Source: Amycolatopsis xylanica
GTDB lineage: Bacteria > Actinomycetota > Actinomycetes > Mycobacteriales > Pseudonocardiaceae
Reading direction: 5' to 3'
NCBI RefSeq assembly: GCF_900107045.1
Contig: NZ_FNON01000003.1
Coordinates: 806,001-870,000 of the forward strand
Length of the DNA stretch: 64,000 bases
The translations under genes and the position numbers were made by a program. Of the stretch, positions 31,937 to 42,200 are shown piece by piece. The notes beneath the pieces were generated by a model. That model was not told the origin of the DNA, did no database searches, and saw only the letters and a list, made by a program, of their open reading frames with translations. Each line of letters begins with the position of its first letter. Position 1 is the stretch's first letter.

Positions 31937-33001
31937 ATGTCCAGCGGCAACGAAGCCAGCACGACCAAGGAACTCCCCGACCGCAACCTCGCGATGGAGC
32001 TGGTGCGGGTCACGGAGGCCGCGGCGATGGCCGCGGGCAGGTGGGTCGGCAAGGGCGACAAGCTCGGCGGCGACGGCGCGGCCGTCGACGCCATGCGCCA
32101 GCTGATCAGCACGGTCTCGATGAACGGCGTCGTGGTGATCGGCGAGGGCGAGAAGGACGAAGCGCCCATGCTGTACAACGGCGAAGAGGTCGGCAACGGC
32201 GACGGGCCCGCGTGCGACGTGGCGGTCGACCCGATCGACGGCACCACGCTGATGGCCAAGGGCATGCCGAACGCGCTGGCGGTGCTCGCGGTCGCCGAGC
32301 GCGGCGCGATGTTCGACCCGTCCGCGGTGTTCTACATGGAAAAGCTCGCCGTCGGCCCCGAGGCAGCCGGGCTGGTGGACCTGTCGGCGCCGATCGCAGA
32401 GAACATCCGCCGGGTCGCCAAGGCCAAGCACAGCGGCGTGTCCGACGTCACCGTCTGCATCCTCGACCGGCCGCGGCACGAGCAGATCGTCAAGGAGGTC
32501 CGCGACGCGGGCGCCAGGATCCGCTTCATCTCCGACGGCGACGTCGCGGGCGCGATCGCGGCCGCGCGGCCGACCACCGGCGTCGACATGCTGATCGGCA
32601 TCGGCGGCACGCCGGAGGGCATCATCGCGGCCGCCGCGATGAAGTGCCTCGGCGGCGAGCTGCAGGGCCGCCTGTGGCCGAAGGACGAGGCCGAGCGGCA
32701 GAAGGCGCTGGACGCCGGCCACGATCTCGACCGGATCCTGTTCACCGACGACCTCGTGACCGGCGAAAACGTTTTCTTCTGCGCCACCGGCGTCACCGAC
32801 GGCGACCTGCTGCGCGGCGTGCACTACCGCTCCGGCGGCGCGACGACCCAGTCGATCGTGATGCGCTCGAAGTCCGGAACCGTGCGGTTGATCGACGGTT
32901 ATCACCGCTTGAACAAGCTGCGCGCGTACGCTTCCATCGACTTCGACGGCCACCTCGACGCGGTGCCGGGCGATGAGGCCATCGTCCCGCCACTGCCTTA
33001 G
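31937..33001 (+). CDS. glpX: Fructose-1,6-bisphosphatase class II
   Basis: 354 residues. GlpX-type FBPase dephosphorylates fructose-1,6-bisphosphate in gluconeogenesis. The metal and substrate motifs are [22 protein letters not shown] and [12 protein letters not shown], with a C-terminal [19 protein letters not shown] 31937 follows GGAGGCAAGG. From memory it matches Rv1099c, the essential mycobacterial FBPase. It precedes a secreted protease gene by 13 bp on the same strand, though the two need not be related. Confidence 0.95.
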   Translation: MSSGNEASTTKELPDRNLAMELVRVTEAAAMAAGRWVGKGDKLGGDGAAVDAMRQLISTVSMNGVVVIGEGEKDEAPMLYNGEEVGNGDGPACDVAVDPIDGTTLMAKGMPNALAVLAVAERGAMFDPSAVFYMEKLAVGPEAAGLVDLSAPIAENIRRVAKAKHSGVSDVTVCILDRPRHEQIVKEVRDAGARIRFISDGDVAGAIAAARPTTGVDMLIGIGGTPEGIIAAAAMKCLGGELQGRLWPKDEAERQKALDAGHDLDRILFTDDLVTGENVFFCATGVTDGDLLRGVHYRSGGATTQSIVMRSKSGTVRLIDGYHRLNKLRAYASIDFDGHLDAVPGDEAIVPPLP

Positions 33002-33014
33002 GAGACCCTGTTTC

Positions 33015-33779
33015 ATGAAGAAGCGTGCGCTGGCACTCCTTCTCGCTCTCGTCGCAGCAGTCGGCCTGGTGCAGCCCGCCTCGGCGGCGCAGCCGGACAT
33101 CGTCGGCGGTGGTGAGGCCGACCAGGCCTATCCGTTCGCCGTGGCGTTGCTGCGGGCCTCTGGCAAGCTGTTCTGCTCGGGTTCGCTGGTCGCGCCGACC
33201 TGGGTGCTGACCGCCGCGCACTGCGTGGACGGCAAGAACCCCGAGGTGCTCAGCGCCCGCGTCGGCAGCCTCGACGCGACGCAGGGCGGCGAGATCGCGC
33301 AGCCGGTCGAGTTCGTCATCCACCCCGATTACAACGCGGTCGCAGGCGGCGACGTGGCGCTGGTCCGCCTCGACAAGCCGGTGCTCGCCGCGCCGGTCAC
33401 GCTCGGCGCGGTCACCGTGCCCGGCACGCCGACCCGCCTGCTCGGCTGGGGCCAGACCTGCCCGACGCTGAGCTGCGCGCCGACACCGGCGAAGCTGCAG
33501 CAGCTGGACGCCACGATCGTCGAGGCAACGTCCTGCACGGCCGCCTTCGACCTCGACCACGAGCTGTGCGTCGAGAATCCCGGCGGCGACAAGGGCACCT
33601 GCTACGGCGACTCCGGCGGCTCGCAGGTCGCGAACGTCGACGGCGCCTGGGTGCTACTGGGCGTCATCAGCCGCCCCGGCAACGGGGACCCGATCTGCGC
33701 GACGGCCCCGTCGATCACGTCCTCGGCGGTCGCCTACGCGGACTGGATCAAGCAGAAGATCACCCCGCCCGCCCCGTAA
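33015..33779 (+). CDS. Secreted trypsin-like serine protease (S1)
   Basis: 254 residues. A Sec signal peptide (MKKRALALLLALVAAVGLVQ, then PASAA) is followed by QPDIVGGGEA, with IVGG as the usual mature N-terminus after a short propeptide. The catalytic triad is His in LTAAHCVD, Asp in GGDVALVRL and Ser in GDSGGSQ. Cysteines are placed as in trypsin. The residue before GDSGG (Cys-Tyr) and nearby gaps do not settle substrate preference. The gene is followed at once by composite repeat element 2. Confidence 0.92.
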   Translation: MKKRALALLLALVAAVGLVQPASAAQPDIVGGGEADQAYPFAVALLRASGKLFCSGSLVAPTWVLTAAHCVDGKNPEVLSARVGSLDATQGGEIAQPVEFVIHPDYNAVAGGDVALVRLDKPVLAAPVTLGAVTVPGTPTRLLGWGQTCPTLSCAPTPAKLQQLDATIVEATSCTAAFDLDHELCVENPGGDKGTCYGDSGGSQVANVDGAWVLLGVISRPGNGDPICATAPSITSSAVAYADWIKQKITPPAP

Positions 33780-33780
33780 A

Positions 33781-33829
33781 GACTCGTGAGTGTTTTGGCC
33801 GGTTAGAACCGGCCGCAACACTCACGACC
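33781..33829. repeat. Interspersed palindrome, copy 5
   Basis: Starts GACTCGTGAGTGTTTTGGCC and ends CACTCACGACC with centre GGTTAGAACC (the reverse orientation of GGTTCTAACC). It starts directly after the protease stop codon. The arms have a few mismatches. Confidence 0.85.
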
Positions 33830-33856
33830 CCCACCGCCGAGGCACCCCCGCGCCCG

Positions 33857-33879
33857 GCATAAAGCCCGCTTTATCCCCA
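33857..33879. repeat. ATAAAGC palindrome, copy 3
   Basis: GGCATAAAGCCCGCTTTATC with one arm mismatch (GGC for GGG). It flanks the 22-bp array of composite element 2 on the left. Confidence 0.75.
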
Positions 33880-34113
33880 CCCCACCCCGCCCGGCAACAC
33901 GGGATACCGGAGTGGTCACCACACCCCACCGGACCGTGGGACACGACCTACCCCAGCGTGGGACACGAGGTGCCCGAGAGGTCGACACGCCGCCTGGCCG
34001 TGTCCCACACCCCGGCACCGCGTGTCCCGCACTCCGGCATCGCGTGTCCCGCGCTCAGGCACGCCGTGTCCCGCGCTCGGGTACCTCGTGTCCCGCACTC
34101 GGGCGTCCGGGGG

Positions 34114-34137
34114 CGGGATAAAGCCCGCTTTATCCCG
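34114..34137. repeat. ATAAAGC palindrome, copy 4
   Basis: CGGGATAAAGC plus complement around a CC centre, a perfect 24-bp element apart from the centre. It flanks the array on the right. Confidence 0.85.
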
Positions 34138-34151
34138 GGCGGGCGAGGGAG

Positions 34152-34199
34152 GGTCGTGAGTGTTTAGACCGGTTCTAACCGGCCGCAACACTCACGAGT
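34152..34199. repeat. Interspersed palindrome, copy 6
   Basis: Starts GGTCGTGAGTGTTTAGACCG, centre GGTTCTAACC, ends CACTCACGAG. It ends 2 bp before the stop codon of the minus-strand ferredoxin reductase gene. Confidence 0.88.
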
Positions 34200-34201
34200 C
34201 C

Positions 34202-35182
34202 TTACTCGGCGTTGGACGAGTGCCCCGGGAAGAGGTGGGCTTCGGGGTCGAGCTTGACCGCGATGTTGTTGACCGCCGTCGCCGCCTCGCCGAAGCCGGT
34301 CGCGATCAGCTTCACCTTGCCCGGGTAGGACGCGACGTCGCCAGCCGCGTAGACGCGATCCCGCGCCGTCGCCATGGTCGAGTCCACCGCGACCGCGCGG
34401 TGGTCGATCTCCAGGCCCCAGCTTTCGATCGGCCCGAGGTCCGCCGTGAAGCCCAGCGCCGCGACCACCGACTGCGCGGGCAGCACGACCGGCTCGGCGC
34501 CCTTGACCGCGATCTCCACCGAGTCGAGCGCTCCGTCGACGTCGATGAACTTGGTGACCTCGGCGTCGGTGATGATCCGGACGCCCAGCGCCTGCGCCTC
34601 GCGCACGATCGACTCGGCCGCGCGGAACTTGGCGCGCCGATGGACCAGTGTCACGCTCGCCGCCACCGGGTGCAGCGCGAGCACCCAGTCGAACGCCGAG
34701 TCGCCGCCGCCGACCACGACCACGTGCTGCCCGGCGTGCGCCTGCAGCGAGGGCACGAAGTGCACCATGCCGCGGCCGAGCCAGCCGTCACCCGCCGGGA
34801 GCGGGCGCGGGGTGAACTCGCCGATGCCCGCGCTGATCAGGATCGACCTGGCCTTCACGATCTCGCCGCCGTCGAGCACGACGTCGAAGCCGTCGCCGTT
34901 CTCGGTGACCGTCTCGGCCTTGCGCCCGAGCAGGTACGTCGGCTTCCACGGCGCCGCCTGGTCGACTAGGCCCTGCACGAGGTCACGGCCGCGGACCGCG
35001 GGGAAGCCGCCGACGTCGTAGATCATCTTCTCCGGGTACATCGCGGTGACCTGCCCGCCCGCCTCCGGCAGCGAGTCCACGATCGCCGTGGACAGTCCGC
35101 GGAACCCCGCGTAGTAGGCGGCGAACAGCCCGGTCGGCCCGGCGCCGACGATCAGGATGTCGAAAGGATCCCCCGTGGGCAT
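34202..35182 (-). CDS. Ferredoxin/flavodoxin-NADP+ reductase (TrxR-like)
   Basis: 326 residues. The FAD-binding motif is [20 protein letters not shown] and the NADPH-binding motif [18 protein letters not shown]; a C-terminal [12 protein letters not shown] segment contacts FAD. There is no CxxC active site, so it is not a thioredoxin reductase but the homologous FNR of the YumC type. ATG 35182 matches the family; the in-frame start at 35236 adds non-homologous residues. It is divergent from fumC. Its likely job is to supply electrons to ferredoxins or P450s. Confidence 0.88.
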   Translation of the reverse strand: MPTGDPFDILIVGAGPTGLFAAYYAGFRGLSTAIVDSLPEAGGQVTAMYPEKMIYDVGGFPAVRGRDLVQGLVDQAAPWKPTYLLGRKAETVTENGDGFDVVLDGGEIVKARSILISAGIGEFTPRPLPAGDGWLGRGMVHFVPSLQAHAGQHVVVVGGGDSAFDWVLALHPVAASVTLVHRRAKFRAAESIVREAQALGVRIITDAEVTKFIDVDGALDSVEIAVKGAEPVVLPAQSVVAALGFTADLGPIESWGLEIDHRAVAVDSTMATARDRVYAAGDVASYPGKVKLIATGFGEAATAVNNIAVKLDPEAHLFPGHSSNAE

Positions 35183-35303
35183 GGGTGTGCCCCTCTCAGC
35201 CAGTGGTGGTCGGCGCTGTGATCGAGAACACGGCAATCCTATAGTGGCTAGGGGTGCTCAAGGCCACCACGCACCGCCCCCTAACTTGCGCGAAACTTGT
35301 GTC

Positions 35304-36701
<1,398 letters not shown>

Positions 36702-36749
36702 GGTCGTGAGTGGTATGGCCGGTTAGAACCGGCCATACCACTCACGACC
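36702..36749. repeat. Interspersed palindrome, copy 7 (perfect)
   Basis: 48 bp with perfect 23-nt arms around AG; starts GGTCGTGAGTGGTATGGCCG. It follows the fumC stop directly and is translated as part of the convergent EamA gene C-terminus. Confidence 0.92.
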
Positions 36750-37632
36750 CCGAGCGAGACCAGCGCGACGCCGACCAGCTGGGCCGGCCGGAACCCTTGT
36801 GTGCCAAGGATGAGCGCGACCGCCAGGCCCGACGCGGGCATCAGCCCGATCAGCAGGCCCGCGCGATCCGCGCCCAGCTGCGACACCGCGAAGTACCAGA
36901 GACAGAACGCCAGCGCGGTGACGATCACGGCGAGCACCAGCAGCGCGGCGAGTTCGCGGCCGTCCGGCACCCGCCAGCCACCGATGAAGGTGCCCAGCAC
37001 CGCGGCGCCGAGCGCGGCGGTCAGGCAGCTGCACGCGGCCGTGCCGAGCGGCCCCATCCGCCGCACCAGCACGGCCGCGAGCAGCGTGAACGACGCCTCG
37101 CACAGCATCGCGAGCACCGCCAGCGCCAGGCCGGGACCGTGGCTGGCGCCGCCACCGGCGAGCACCACGATCCCGGCGGCGGCGAGCACGGCGCCCGCCA
37201 CGGGCGCCGCGGCCGGACGCCTGCGTTCGAGCACCGGCGTCACGAGCGCCAGCACCAGCGGGCTGCCGCCGAGCAGCGCCGCGACCAGCCCCGGTTCCGC
37301 GTACCGCTGCGCGAGCAGCAGGCAGGCCTGGAACCCGACCATCCCGGTCACCCCCAGTGCGACCAAGATCGGCAGATCCTTGAGGCCGGGCAGCGGCAGC
37401 CGGATGCCCCTGAGCCACGCGTACCCGAGCAGCAGCACCCCGCCGAGCGCGTAGCGCAGCGCTTGGCCGGTGAGCAGCGGATACGCGTCGAGCAGGCCGG
37501 TCACGGGCACCGATCCCCCGACGATCACCGCGGCGGAGATCCCGGCGAGCAGTCCTCGTGCGGCAGGCGTCATGCGACCAGCCTGGCCTGTCGAGTGGTC
37601 GAGGTGTCAGTGCCAGTTGGCGTGCCGGAAAA

Positions 37633-37642
37633 TGGACCACTT
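37633..37642. promoter_or_regulatory. TGGACCACTT box upstream of EamA gene
   Basis: The 10-mer lies 60 bp upstream of the EamA start codon and is identical to the one at 40217-40226, over the MocR promoter/start region. It is a candidate MocR operator. Confidence 0.35.
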
Positions 37643-38666
37643 AGCGGCGGCGCAACGCCTTGTCCGCCAGCGCCGGCGGTGTGTAGTCGGCGTCGAGACG
37701 GTTGAGGTCGGTGCCGGGCGGCACGATCTCGTCGATCCGGTCGAGCACGTCGCCGCCGAGTTCCAGATCAGCGCCTTCGAGCAGGTCGGCGAGCTGCTCC
37801 TGGGTGCGCGGGCCGATGATCGCGGACGTCACGCCGGGGTGCGCGCGCACGAACGCGAGCGCGAGATGGGTCAGCGGGCGCCCGAGGTCGCTCGCCAGCT
37901 TCTTCAGCTCGGCGACCACCTCCAGCTTGATCGCGTTCTCCGGCAGCGACGGGTCGAACTTGTGCTGCTGCAACGCCTTCCGGCCCTCATTAATGTCCAC
38001 ATCGGACGCTTTGTCGTACCGGCCGGAGAGCCAGCCACTGGCCAGCGGGCTCCAGGTGAGCACGCCCATCCCGTACTTCTGGGCCGTCGGCAGCACGGCG
38101 GATTCGATGGCACGGTTGAAGATCGAGTACGGCGGCTGCTCGGTGCGGAACCGCACGAGCCCGCGCTTCTCCGAAACCCATTGCGCTTCAACGATCTGCT
38201 CGGCCGGGAACACCGAAGAGCCGACCGCGCGCACCTTGCCCGCCCGCACGAAGTCGGTCAGCACGGACAGCGTCTCCTCGATGTCGGTCGTCGCGTCCGG
38301 CCGGTGGATCTGGTACAGGTCAACGTAATCCGTGTCGAGCCTGCGCAGACTGTCGTCGAGCGCACGGGTCAGCCAGCGCCGCGAGTTGCCGCCGTGGTTG
38401 GCGTCCGGGCCCATCTGGAAGTGCCCCTTGGTCGCGAGCACCACGTCGTCGCGGCGGCCCTTGAGCGCCTTGCCGACGATGCGCTCGTTCTCGCCGTCGG
38501 AGTACATGTCCGCGGTGTCGATGAAGTTGATGCCGCCGTCGATCGCGGCGTGCAGCATGTGGACGCCGTCCTCATGATCCGGATTGCCCCATTTGCCCAG
38601 CATCATCGCGCCGAACGCGTACTCACTGACGGAGATGCCGGTACCACCGAGAATTCGTCGTTTCAT
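37641..38666 (-). CDS. Aldo/keto reductase
   Basis: 341 residues. The AKR barrel shows GINFIDTADMYSDGENERIV with catalytic Asp and Tyr, ATKGHFQMGPD with the Lys, and YQIHRPD with the His. The C-terminal SAIIGPRTQEQL is the NADPH-binding part. Such enzymes reduce diverse aldehydes and ketones; the substrate is unknown. It is divergent from the XRE/MmyB-type regulator at 38769, a common regulator-target pair. Confidence 0.9.
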   Translation of the reverse strand: MKRRILGGTGISVSEYAFGAMMLGKWGNPDHEDGVHMLHAAIDGGINFIDTADMYSDGENERIVGKALKGRRDDVVLATKGHFQMGPDANHGGNSRRWLTRALDDSLRRLDTDYVDLYQIHRPDATTDIEETLSVLTDFVRAGKVRAVGSSVFPAEQIVEAQWVSEKRGLVRFRTEQPPYSIFNRAIESAVLPTAQKYGMGVLTWSPLASGWLSGRYDKASDVDINEGRKALQQHKFDPSLPENAIKLEVVAELKKLASDLGRPLTHLALAFVRAHPGVTSAIIGPRTQEQLADLLEGADLELGGDVLDRIDEIVPPGTDLNRLDADYTPPALADKALRRR

Positions 38667-38768
38667 GCCACCGACTTTGGGCCGCGCGGCGGACCCGGAC
38701 CAGGTCACAGTCAACCTGGGTCTGTCAGTACCAGGCAGGCGGCCGTCGTTTCCTGAATACTCGGAGCC

Positions 38769-39620
38769 ATGAAAGAACTGGGTGATTTCCTCAAGGCACG
38801 CCGCGCGGCGCTCGACCCCGCCGAGCTGGGCCTGCCCCAAGGCGTCACCCAGCGTCGCGTGGCCGGGCTGCGCCGCGAGGAGCTGGCCCAGCTGGCGGGC
38901 ATCAGCGTCGACTACTACACGCGGCTCGAACAGGGCCGCGCCCGCAACGTGTCCCCCGCCGTGCTCGAGTCGCTCGCCCGCGCGCTGCGCCTGCACGCGG
39001 ATGAGGAGAGGTACCTCACCAACCTCGCGACCCCGAAACGCGGGCGCGCCACCAAGCCCAAGCCGCAACGCGTCCGCCCCGAGCTGCAGCTGCTGCTCGA
39101 CACGATCCAGGCGCCGGCGTTCATCTTCGGCCGCTATATGGACGTGCTCGCCTGGAACGCGCTCGGCGCCGCGATCGGCTTCGACTTCGCTTCGGGCGAG
39201 CGCAACATCCCCAAGGCGTTCTTCTTCGACGAGGCCGCCCGCGACCTGCACCCCGAATGGGAAGCGGTCGCCAAGGAGGTCGTCGCGAACCTGCGCTCGG
39301 AGGTCGGCAAGTACCCGGACGACCCGCGCCTGGCCCAGCTGGTCGGCGAACTTTCCATGCACAGCGCGGATTTCCGCAAGCTGTGGGCCGGGCAGTCGGT
39401 GCGCGAGAAGGCCAGCGGCGTCAAGGTGATCAACAACCCCGTCGTCGGTGAGCTCCGGCTGAACTACGAGACGATGCGGCTGCAGGGCGACCTCGACCAG
39501 GGCATCGTGATCTACACGGCCGACCCCGGTTCCGAGTCCGAGAACGGCCTGCGCCTGCTCGCCAGCTGGATCGCTTCCGAGGACGCACCCAGCCCGTCGG
39601 CCCGCGAGACCGCCCGCTGA
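38769..39620 (+). CDS. XRE regulator with MmyB-like ligand domain
   Basis: 283 residues. The N-terminal HTH includes RRVAGLRREELAQLAGISVD and YYTRLEQGRARNVSPAVLES, diagnostic of this actinobacterial class. The C-terminal half (QAPAFIFGRYMDVLAWNALG onward) is the MmyB-like PAS-fold ligand domain, which may bind a fatty acid or similar ligand. It probably represses the divergent aldo/keto reductase gene. ATG 38769. Confidence 0.88.
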   Translation: MKELGDFLKARRAALDPAELGLPQGVTQRRVAGLRREELAQLAGISVDYYTRLEQGRARNVSPAVLESLARALRLHADEERYLTNLATPKRGRATKPKPQRVRPELQLLLDTIQAPAFIFGRYMDVLAWNALGAAIGFDFASGERNIPKAFFFDEAARDLHPEWEAVAKEVVANLRSEVGKYPDDPRLAQLVGELSMHSADFRKLWAGQSVREKASGVKVINNPVVGELRLNYETMRLQGDLDQGIVIYTADPGSESENGLRLLASWIASEDAPSPSARETAR

Positions 39621-39621
39621 C

Positions 39622-40134
39622 TTGCGCCCGCTCCTCCTGCTCGACATCGACGGCCCGCTGAACCCGTTCGCGGCGCCACCCGGCGCGCGCCCGGCGGGGT
39701 TCACCGAGCACCGGTTCCGCCTGTCCGGGTGGAGCAGGCGCACACCGTTGCGCATGTGGCTGAACCCCGATCATGGCCCTGATCTGCTCGCACTCGCCGA
39801 GCGCACGGGTCTCGAAATGGCTTGGGCGACCACCTGGGAGCACCGGGCGAACACCATGATCGGCCCCGCGATCGGGCTGCCCTCGCTGCCGGTGATCACC
39901 TTCGCGGGCGCGTCCTCGTCGTGGAAGTACCCAGCCGTCGCGCGCTATGCGTACGAGCGCCCGCTCGTCTGGCTGGACGACGATTTCGATCTCTATCCGG
40001 CGCCGCGGGACGCCTTCCTGGCCAAACGCGCGCCTCTCCCGACCGAGCTGATCCCGGTGAATCCCCGCGAAGGCATGTCCGCCGCACACCTGGCCGCCGT
40101 CGAAACCTGGGCCCGGACTTTGCCAGGGTCGTGA
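39622..40134 (+). CDS. HAD-domain protein (HAD_SAK-like)
   Basis: 170 residues. Starts with TTG 39622, one nt after the regulator stop, so the two are coupled. The N-terminal LLLLDIDGPLNP carries the DxD nucleophile pair of HAD phosphatases; WATTWEHRAN is motif II-like and PLVWLDDDFDLY motif III. The pattern fits the HAD domain found in Swiss-army-knife RNA-repair proteins, here alone. The substrate is unknown. Its TGA stop is inside palindrome copy 8. Confidence 0.75.
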   Translation: MRPLLLLDIDGPLNPFAAPPGARPAGFTEHRFRLSGWSRRTPLRMWLNPDHGPDLLALAERTGLEMAWATTWEHRANTMIGPAIGLPSLPVITFAGASSSWKYPAVARYAYERPLVWLDDDFDLYPAPRDAFLAKRAPLPTELIPVNPREGMSAAHLAAVETWARTLPGS

Positions 40135-40174
40135 GTGCTGCGGCCGGTTCTAACCGGTCTAAACACTCACGACC
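40127..40174. repeat. Interspersed palindrome, copy 8
   Basis: Starts GGTCGTGAGTGCTGCGGCCG, centre GGTTCTAACC, ends CACTCACGACC with a few arm mismatches. It provides the stop codon of the HAD gene (TGA 40132-40134). Confidence 0.9.
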
Positions 40175-40178
40175 CCAG

Positions 40179-40226
40179 GTGGTCCAAGAGTAGGGTCAGC
40201 ATTGATGGGTACTGAGTGGACCACTT
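40179..40226. promoter_or_regulatory. Putative MocR operator pair
   Basis: GTGGTCCA at 40179-40186 and its complement TGGACCAC at 40217-40224 flank the MocR start codon at 40205. The right copy extends to TGGACCACTT, also found upstream of the EamA gene. MocR regulators usually bind such paired sites and autoregulate. Confidence 0.4.
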
Positions 40227-41575
40227 TGCGTGAGCTTCTGCTCCCGGCCGCGACGGGCGGCAGGCGGGGCAAGGCGGTCGAGTCCGCGCTCCGGGAAGCC
40301 GTGCGCTCCGGCGTGCTCGCCGCGGGGACGCGGCTGCCGTCGAGCCGCGATCTCGCCGGGCAGCTCGGACTGTCCAGGGGCACCATCACCGCGCTGTACG
40401 AGCAGCTCGTCGCCGAGGGGTACCTGCTCAGCAAGCACGGCTCAGGCACGACCGTGGCCACGCTAGACCAGCCAGAACCCAGTGGTCAGGCCGCCGAAGA
40501 ACCGGCGCCCACCTGGGAGTTCGACCTCAGGCCCGGGCTGCCCGCGCTGTCCGCGTTCCCCCGCGCCGAGTGGCTGTCCTACGAACGGGAGGTGCTCGCC
40601 GCGGAGCCGGACCGGGCGCTCGGCTACCCCGATCCTGCCGGGCATCCCGGGCTCCGCGCCGAACTCGCGAGCTACCTCGGCCGGGTGCGGGCGCTCCCCG
40701 CGACGGCTGGCGACATCGTGATCACCAACGGCGCCGCGGAGGCGTTGAGCCTGCTCGCCAAGACACTGCACGCCCGCGGCCAGCGCCGGATCGCCGTCGA
40801 GGACCCCAGCCATCGCGGGCAAGCGGAACTCCTTGCCGCGCAAGGACTCCGGCCGATCGGGATCCCGGTGGACGACCACGGCATCCAGCCGGACCTGCTG
40901 TCCACATCGGACTGCGCCACGGTGATGACGACCGCGGCGCACCAGTTCCCGCTGGGCGTGCCGCTCGACCCGGAACGCCGACGCGCGCTGCTCGCGTGGG
41001 CGCGGGAGACCGATGGGCTCATCGTCGAGGACGACTACGACGCCGAGCACCGCTACGACCGGCCCGCGCTGGGCGCCGTCCGTGCGCTCGATCCCGACCG
41101 GGTCGTGTACCTCGGAAGCGTCAGCAAGGTGCTCGCGCCCGCGCTGCGGATCGGGTGGCTGGTGCTCCCGCCGGACCTGCGGCAGGAGATCGTCGCGGCG
41201 AAGTACACCCACGACCTCGGCTGCGCACCGCTGCCGCAGGCCGCGCTCGCCAGGATGCTGCGCTCGGGTGGCTACGACCGCCATCTCCGGCGGACACGGC
41301 GGCTCTACCGGCAGCGCCGCGACGCGCTGCTCGACGCGCTGAGCAGCCGGTTTCCCGGGTGGCGGCCGATCGGCATCGCCGCAGGACTGCACGTCGTCGT
41401 CCGGCTCCCTGACGGCACCAACGACGTGCAGCTCAGCCGCGAGCTGGCCGGACGCGGCATCAACGCTCCGAGCCTGGCGAGCTACGCGACCGGCAGGCTC
41501 TTCCCCGGCCTCGTGCTCGGGTACGCCGCCCTGACCCCGGACCGGCTGCGCGCCGCCGTCGACGCGATGGCTTAA
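40205..41575 (+). CDS. MocR-type GntR/aminotransferase regulator
   Basis: 456 residues. The GntR winged helix is at about 22-85 (GTRLPSSRDLAGQLGLSRGT). The rest is a type I aminotransferase fold with the PLP region: ITNGAAEALSLLAKTL, VEDDYDAEHRYDR and LGSVSKVLAPALRIGW, where Lys would hold PLP. MocR proteins of this kind (PdxR, GabR) sense PLP or amino acids. ATG 40205 is chosen over TTG 40202. The EamA gene, which shares the TGGACCACTT box, is a likely target. Confidence 0.88.
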   Translation: MGTEWTTLRELLLPAATGGRRGKAVESALREAVRSGVLAAGTRLPSSRDLAGQLGLSRGTITALYEQLVAEGYLLSKHGSGTTVATLDQPEPSGQAAEEPAPTWEFDLRPGLPALSAFPRAEWLSYEREVLAAEPDRALGYPDPAGHPGLRAELASYLGRVRALPATAGDIVITNGAAEALSLLAKTLHARGQRRIAVEDPSHRGQAELLAAQGLRPIGIPVDDHGIQPDLLSTSDCATVMTTAAHQFPLGVPLDPERRRALLAWARETDGLIVEDDYDAEHRYDRPALGAVRALDPDRVVYLGSVSKVLAPALRIGWLVLPPDLRQEIVAAKYTHDLGCAPLPQAALARMLRSGGYDRHLRRTRRLYRQRRDALLDALSSRFPGWRPIGIAAGLHVVVRLPDGTNDVQLSRELAGRGINAPSLASYATGRLFPGLVLGYAALTPDRLRAAVDAMA

Positions 41576-42147
41576 CAAGCGTCTTCGATGAGCACCTTGG
41601 CGACCGTTTTGGCGTGTGCCACCGCGCCGGGCACGACGCCGAGCGAAGCGGTCACCGTGGCGCCCTCCATCAAGATGAGCAGCGAATACGCCAGCCGCCG
41701 CGGGTCGCGGGCACCGGCTTCGCCCGCCAACGAGCGCAGGCAGGTGAGCATCCAGATCTTGTTCGCGCCGATGACATGCCGCCCCGGGTGCGCGCCGTCG
41801 GGCAGCTCGGCATGAGCGTTGACGAAGCCGCAGCCACGGTGGTTCTCGAGCGCCATCCAAGCGTCGAGCGCGTCGAACACGCGCAGCAAGCGGCGGATGG
41901 GCGGATCGCGCGGGTTGCGGTCGAGTGTCTTCGCGACGTGCTCGCGCCAGCGCTCGTCGCGGCGGGCGAGGCACTGCTCGACCAGTTTGTCCTTGGAGCC
42001 GAAGCGCGCGTACAGGGTCTTCTTCGTGACCCCGGCGCGCTGGGCGATCAACTGCACCCCGACCGCATGGATCCCGTTCTCGTAGAAGAGCCGTCCAGCG
42101 ACGTCGAGCACCTTTTCCGCCGCCGGAGTGAGAGCCGAGCGCTTCAT
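41572..42147 (-). CDS. TetR-family transcriptional regulator
   Basis: 191 residues. The HTH is VLDVAGRLFYENGIHAVGVQ followed by LIAQRAGVTKKTLYARFGSK. The C-terminal ligand domain contains GCGFVNAHAELPDGAHPG, typical of TetR members controlling oxidoreductases or transporters. It is convergent with the MocR gene (4-nt stop overlap) and divergent from the DNA ligase gene 53 bp away. The target is unknown. Confidence 0.88.
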   Translation of the reverse strand: MKRSALTPAAEKVLDVAGRLFYENGIHAVGVQLIAQRAGVTKKTLYARFGSKDKLVEQCLARRDERWREHVAKTLDRNPRDPPIRRLLRVFDALDAWMALENHRGCGFVNAHAELPDGAHPGRHVIGANKIWMLTCLRSLAGEAGARDPRRLAYSLLILMEGATVTASLGVVPGAVAHAKTVAKVLIEDAC

Positions 42148-42200
42148 GGCGCACCTCCGGTCCCCTGAAATTGTCGGTCCCGAGGCGCATGATGTCGAAC

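Larger units (their letters stand above)
33781..34199. repeat. Composite repeat element 2 (inverted copy of element 1)
   Basis: Fills the 422-bp gap 33780-34201. Order: palindrome (33781), ATAAAGC palindrome (33857), 22-bp unit array (about 33905-34110), ATAAAGC palindrome (34114), palindrome (34152). Left-half units read GTGGGACACGAGGTGCCCGA; right-half units read CGCGTGTCCCGCACTCCGGC and variants. The segment from about 33950 to 34155 matches the reverse complement of 6080-6310 with few differences, including CGAGAGGTCGACACG and the GCGGGCGAGGGA spacer. No gene is seen inside. Confidence 0.8.

Noticed and set aside
34202..35182. Thioredoxin reductase as identity of the FAD/NADPH protein
   Set aside because: No CxxC redox-active pair lies between the nucleotide-binding domains; the FNR (YumC) type fits better.
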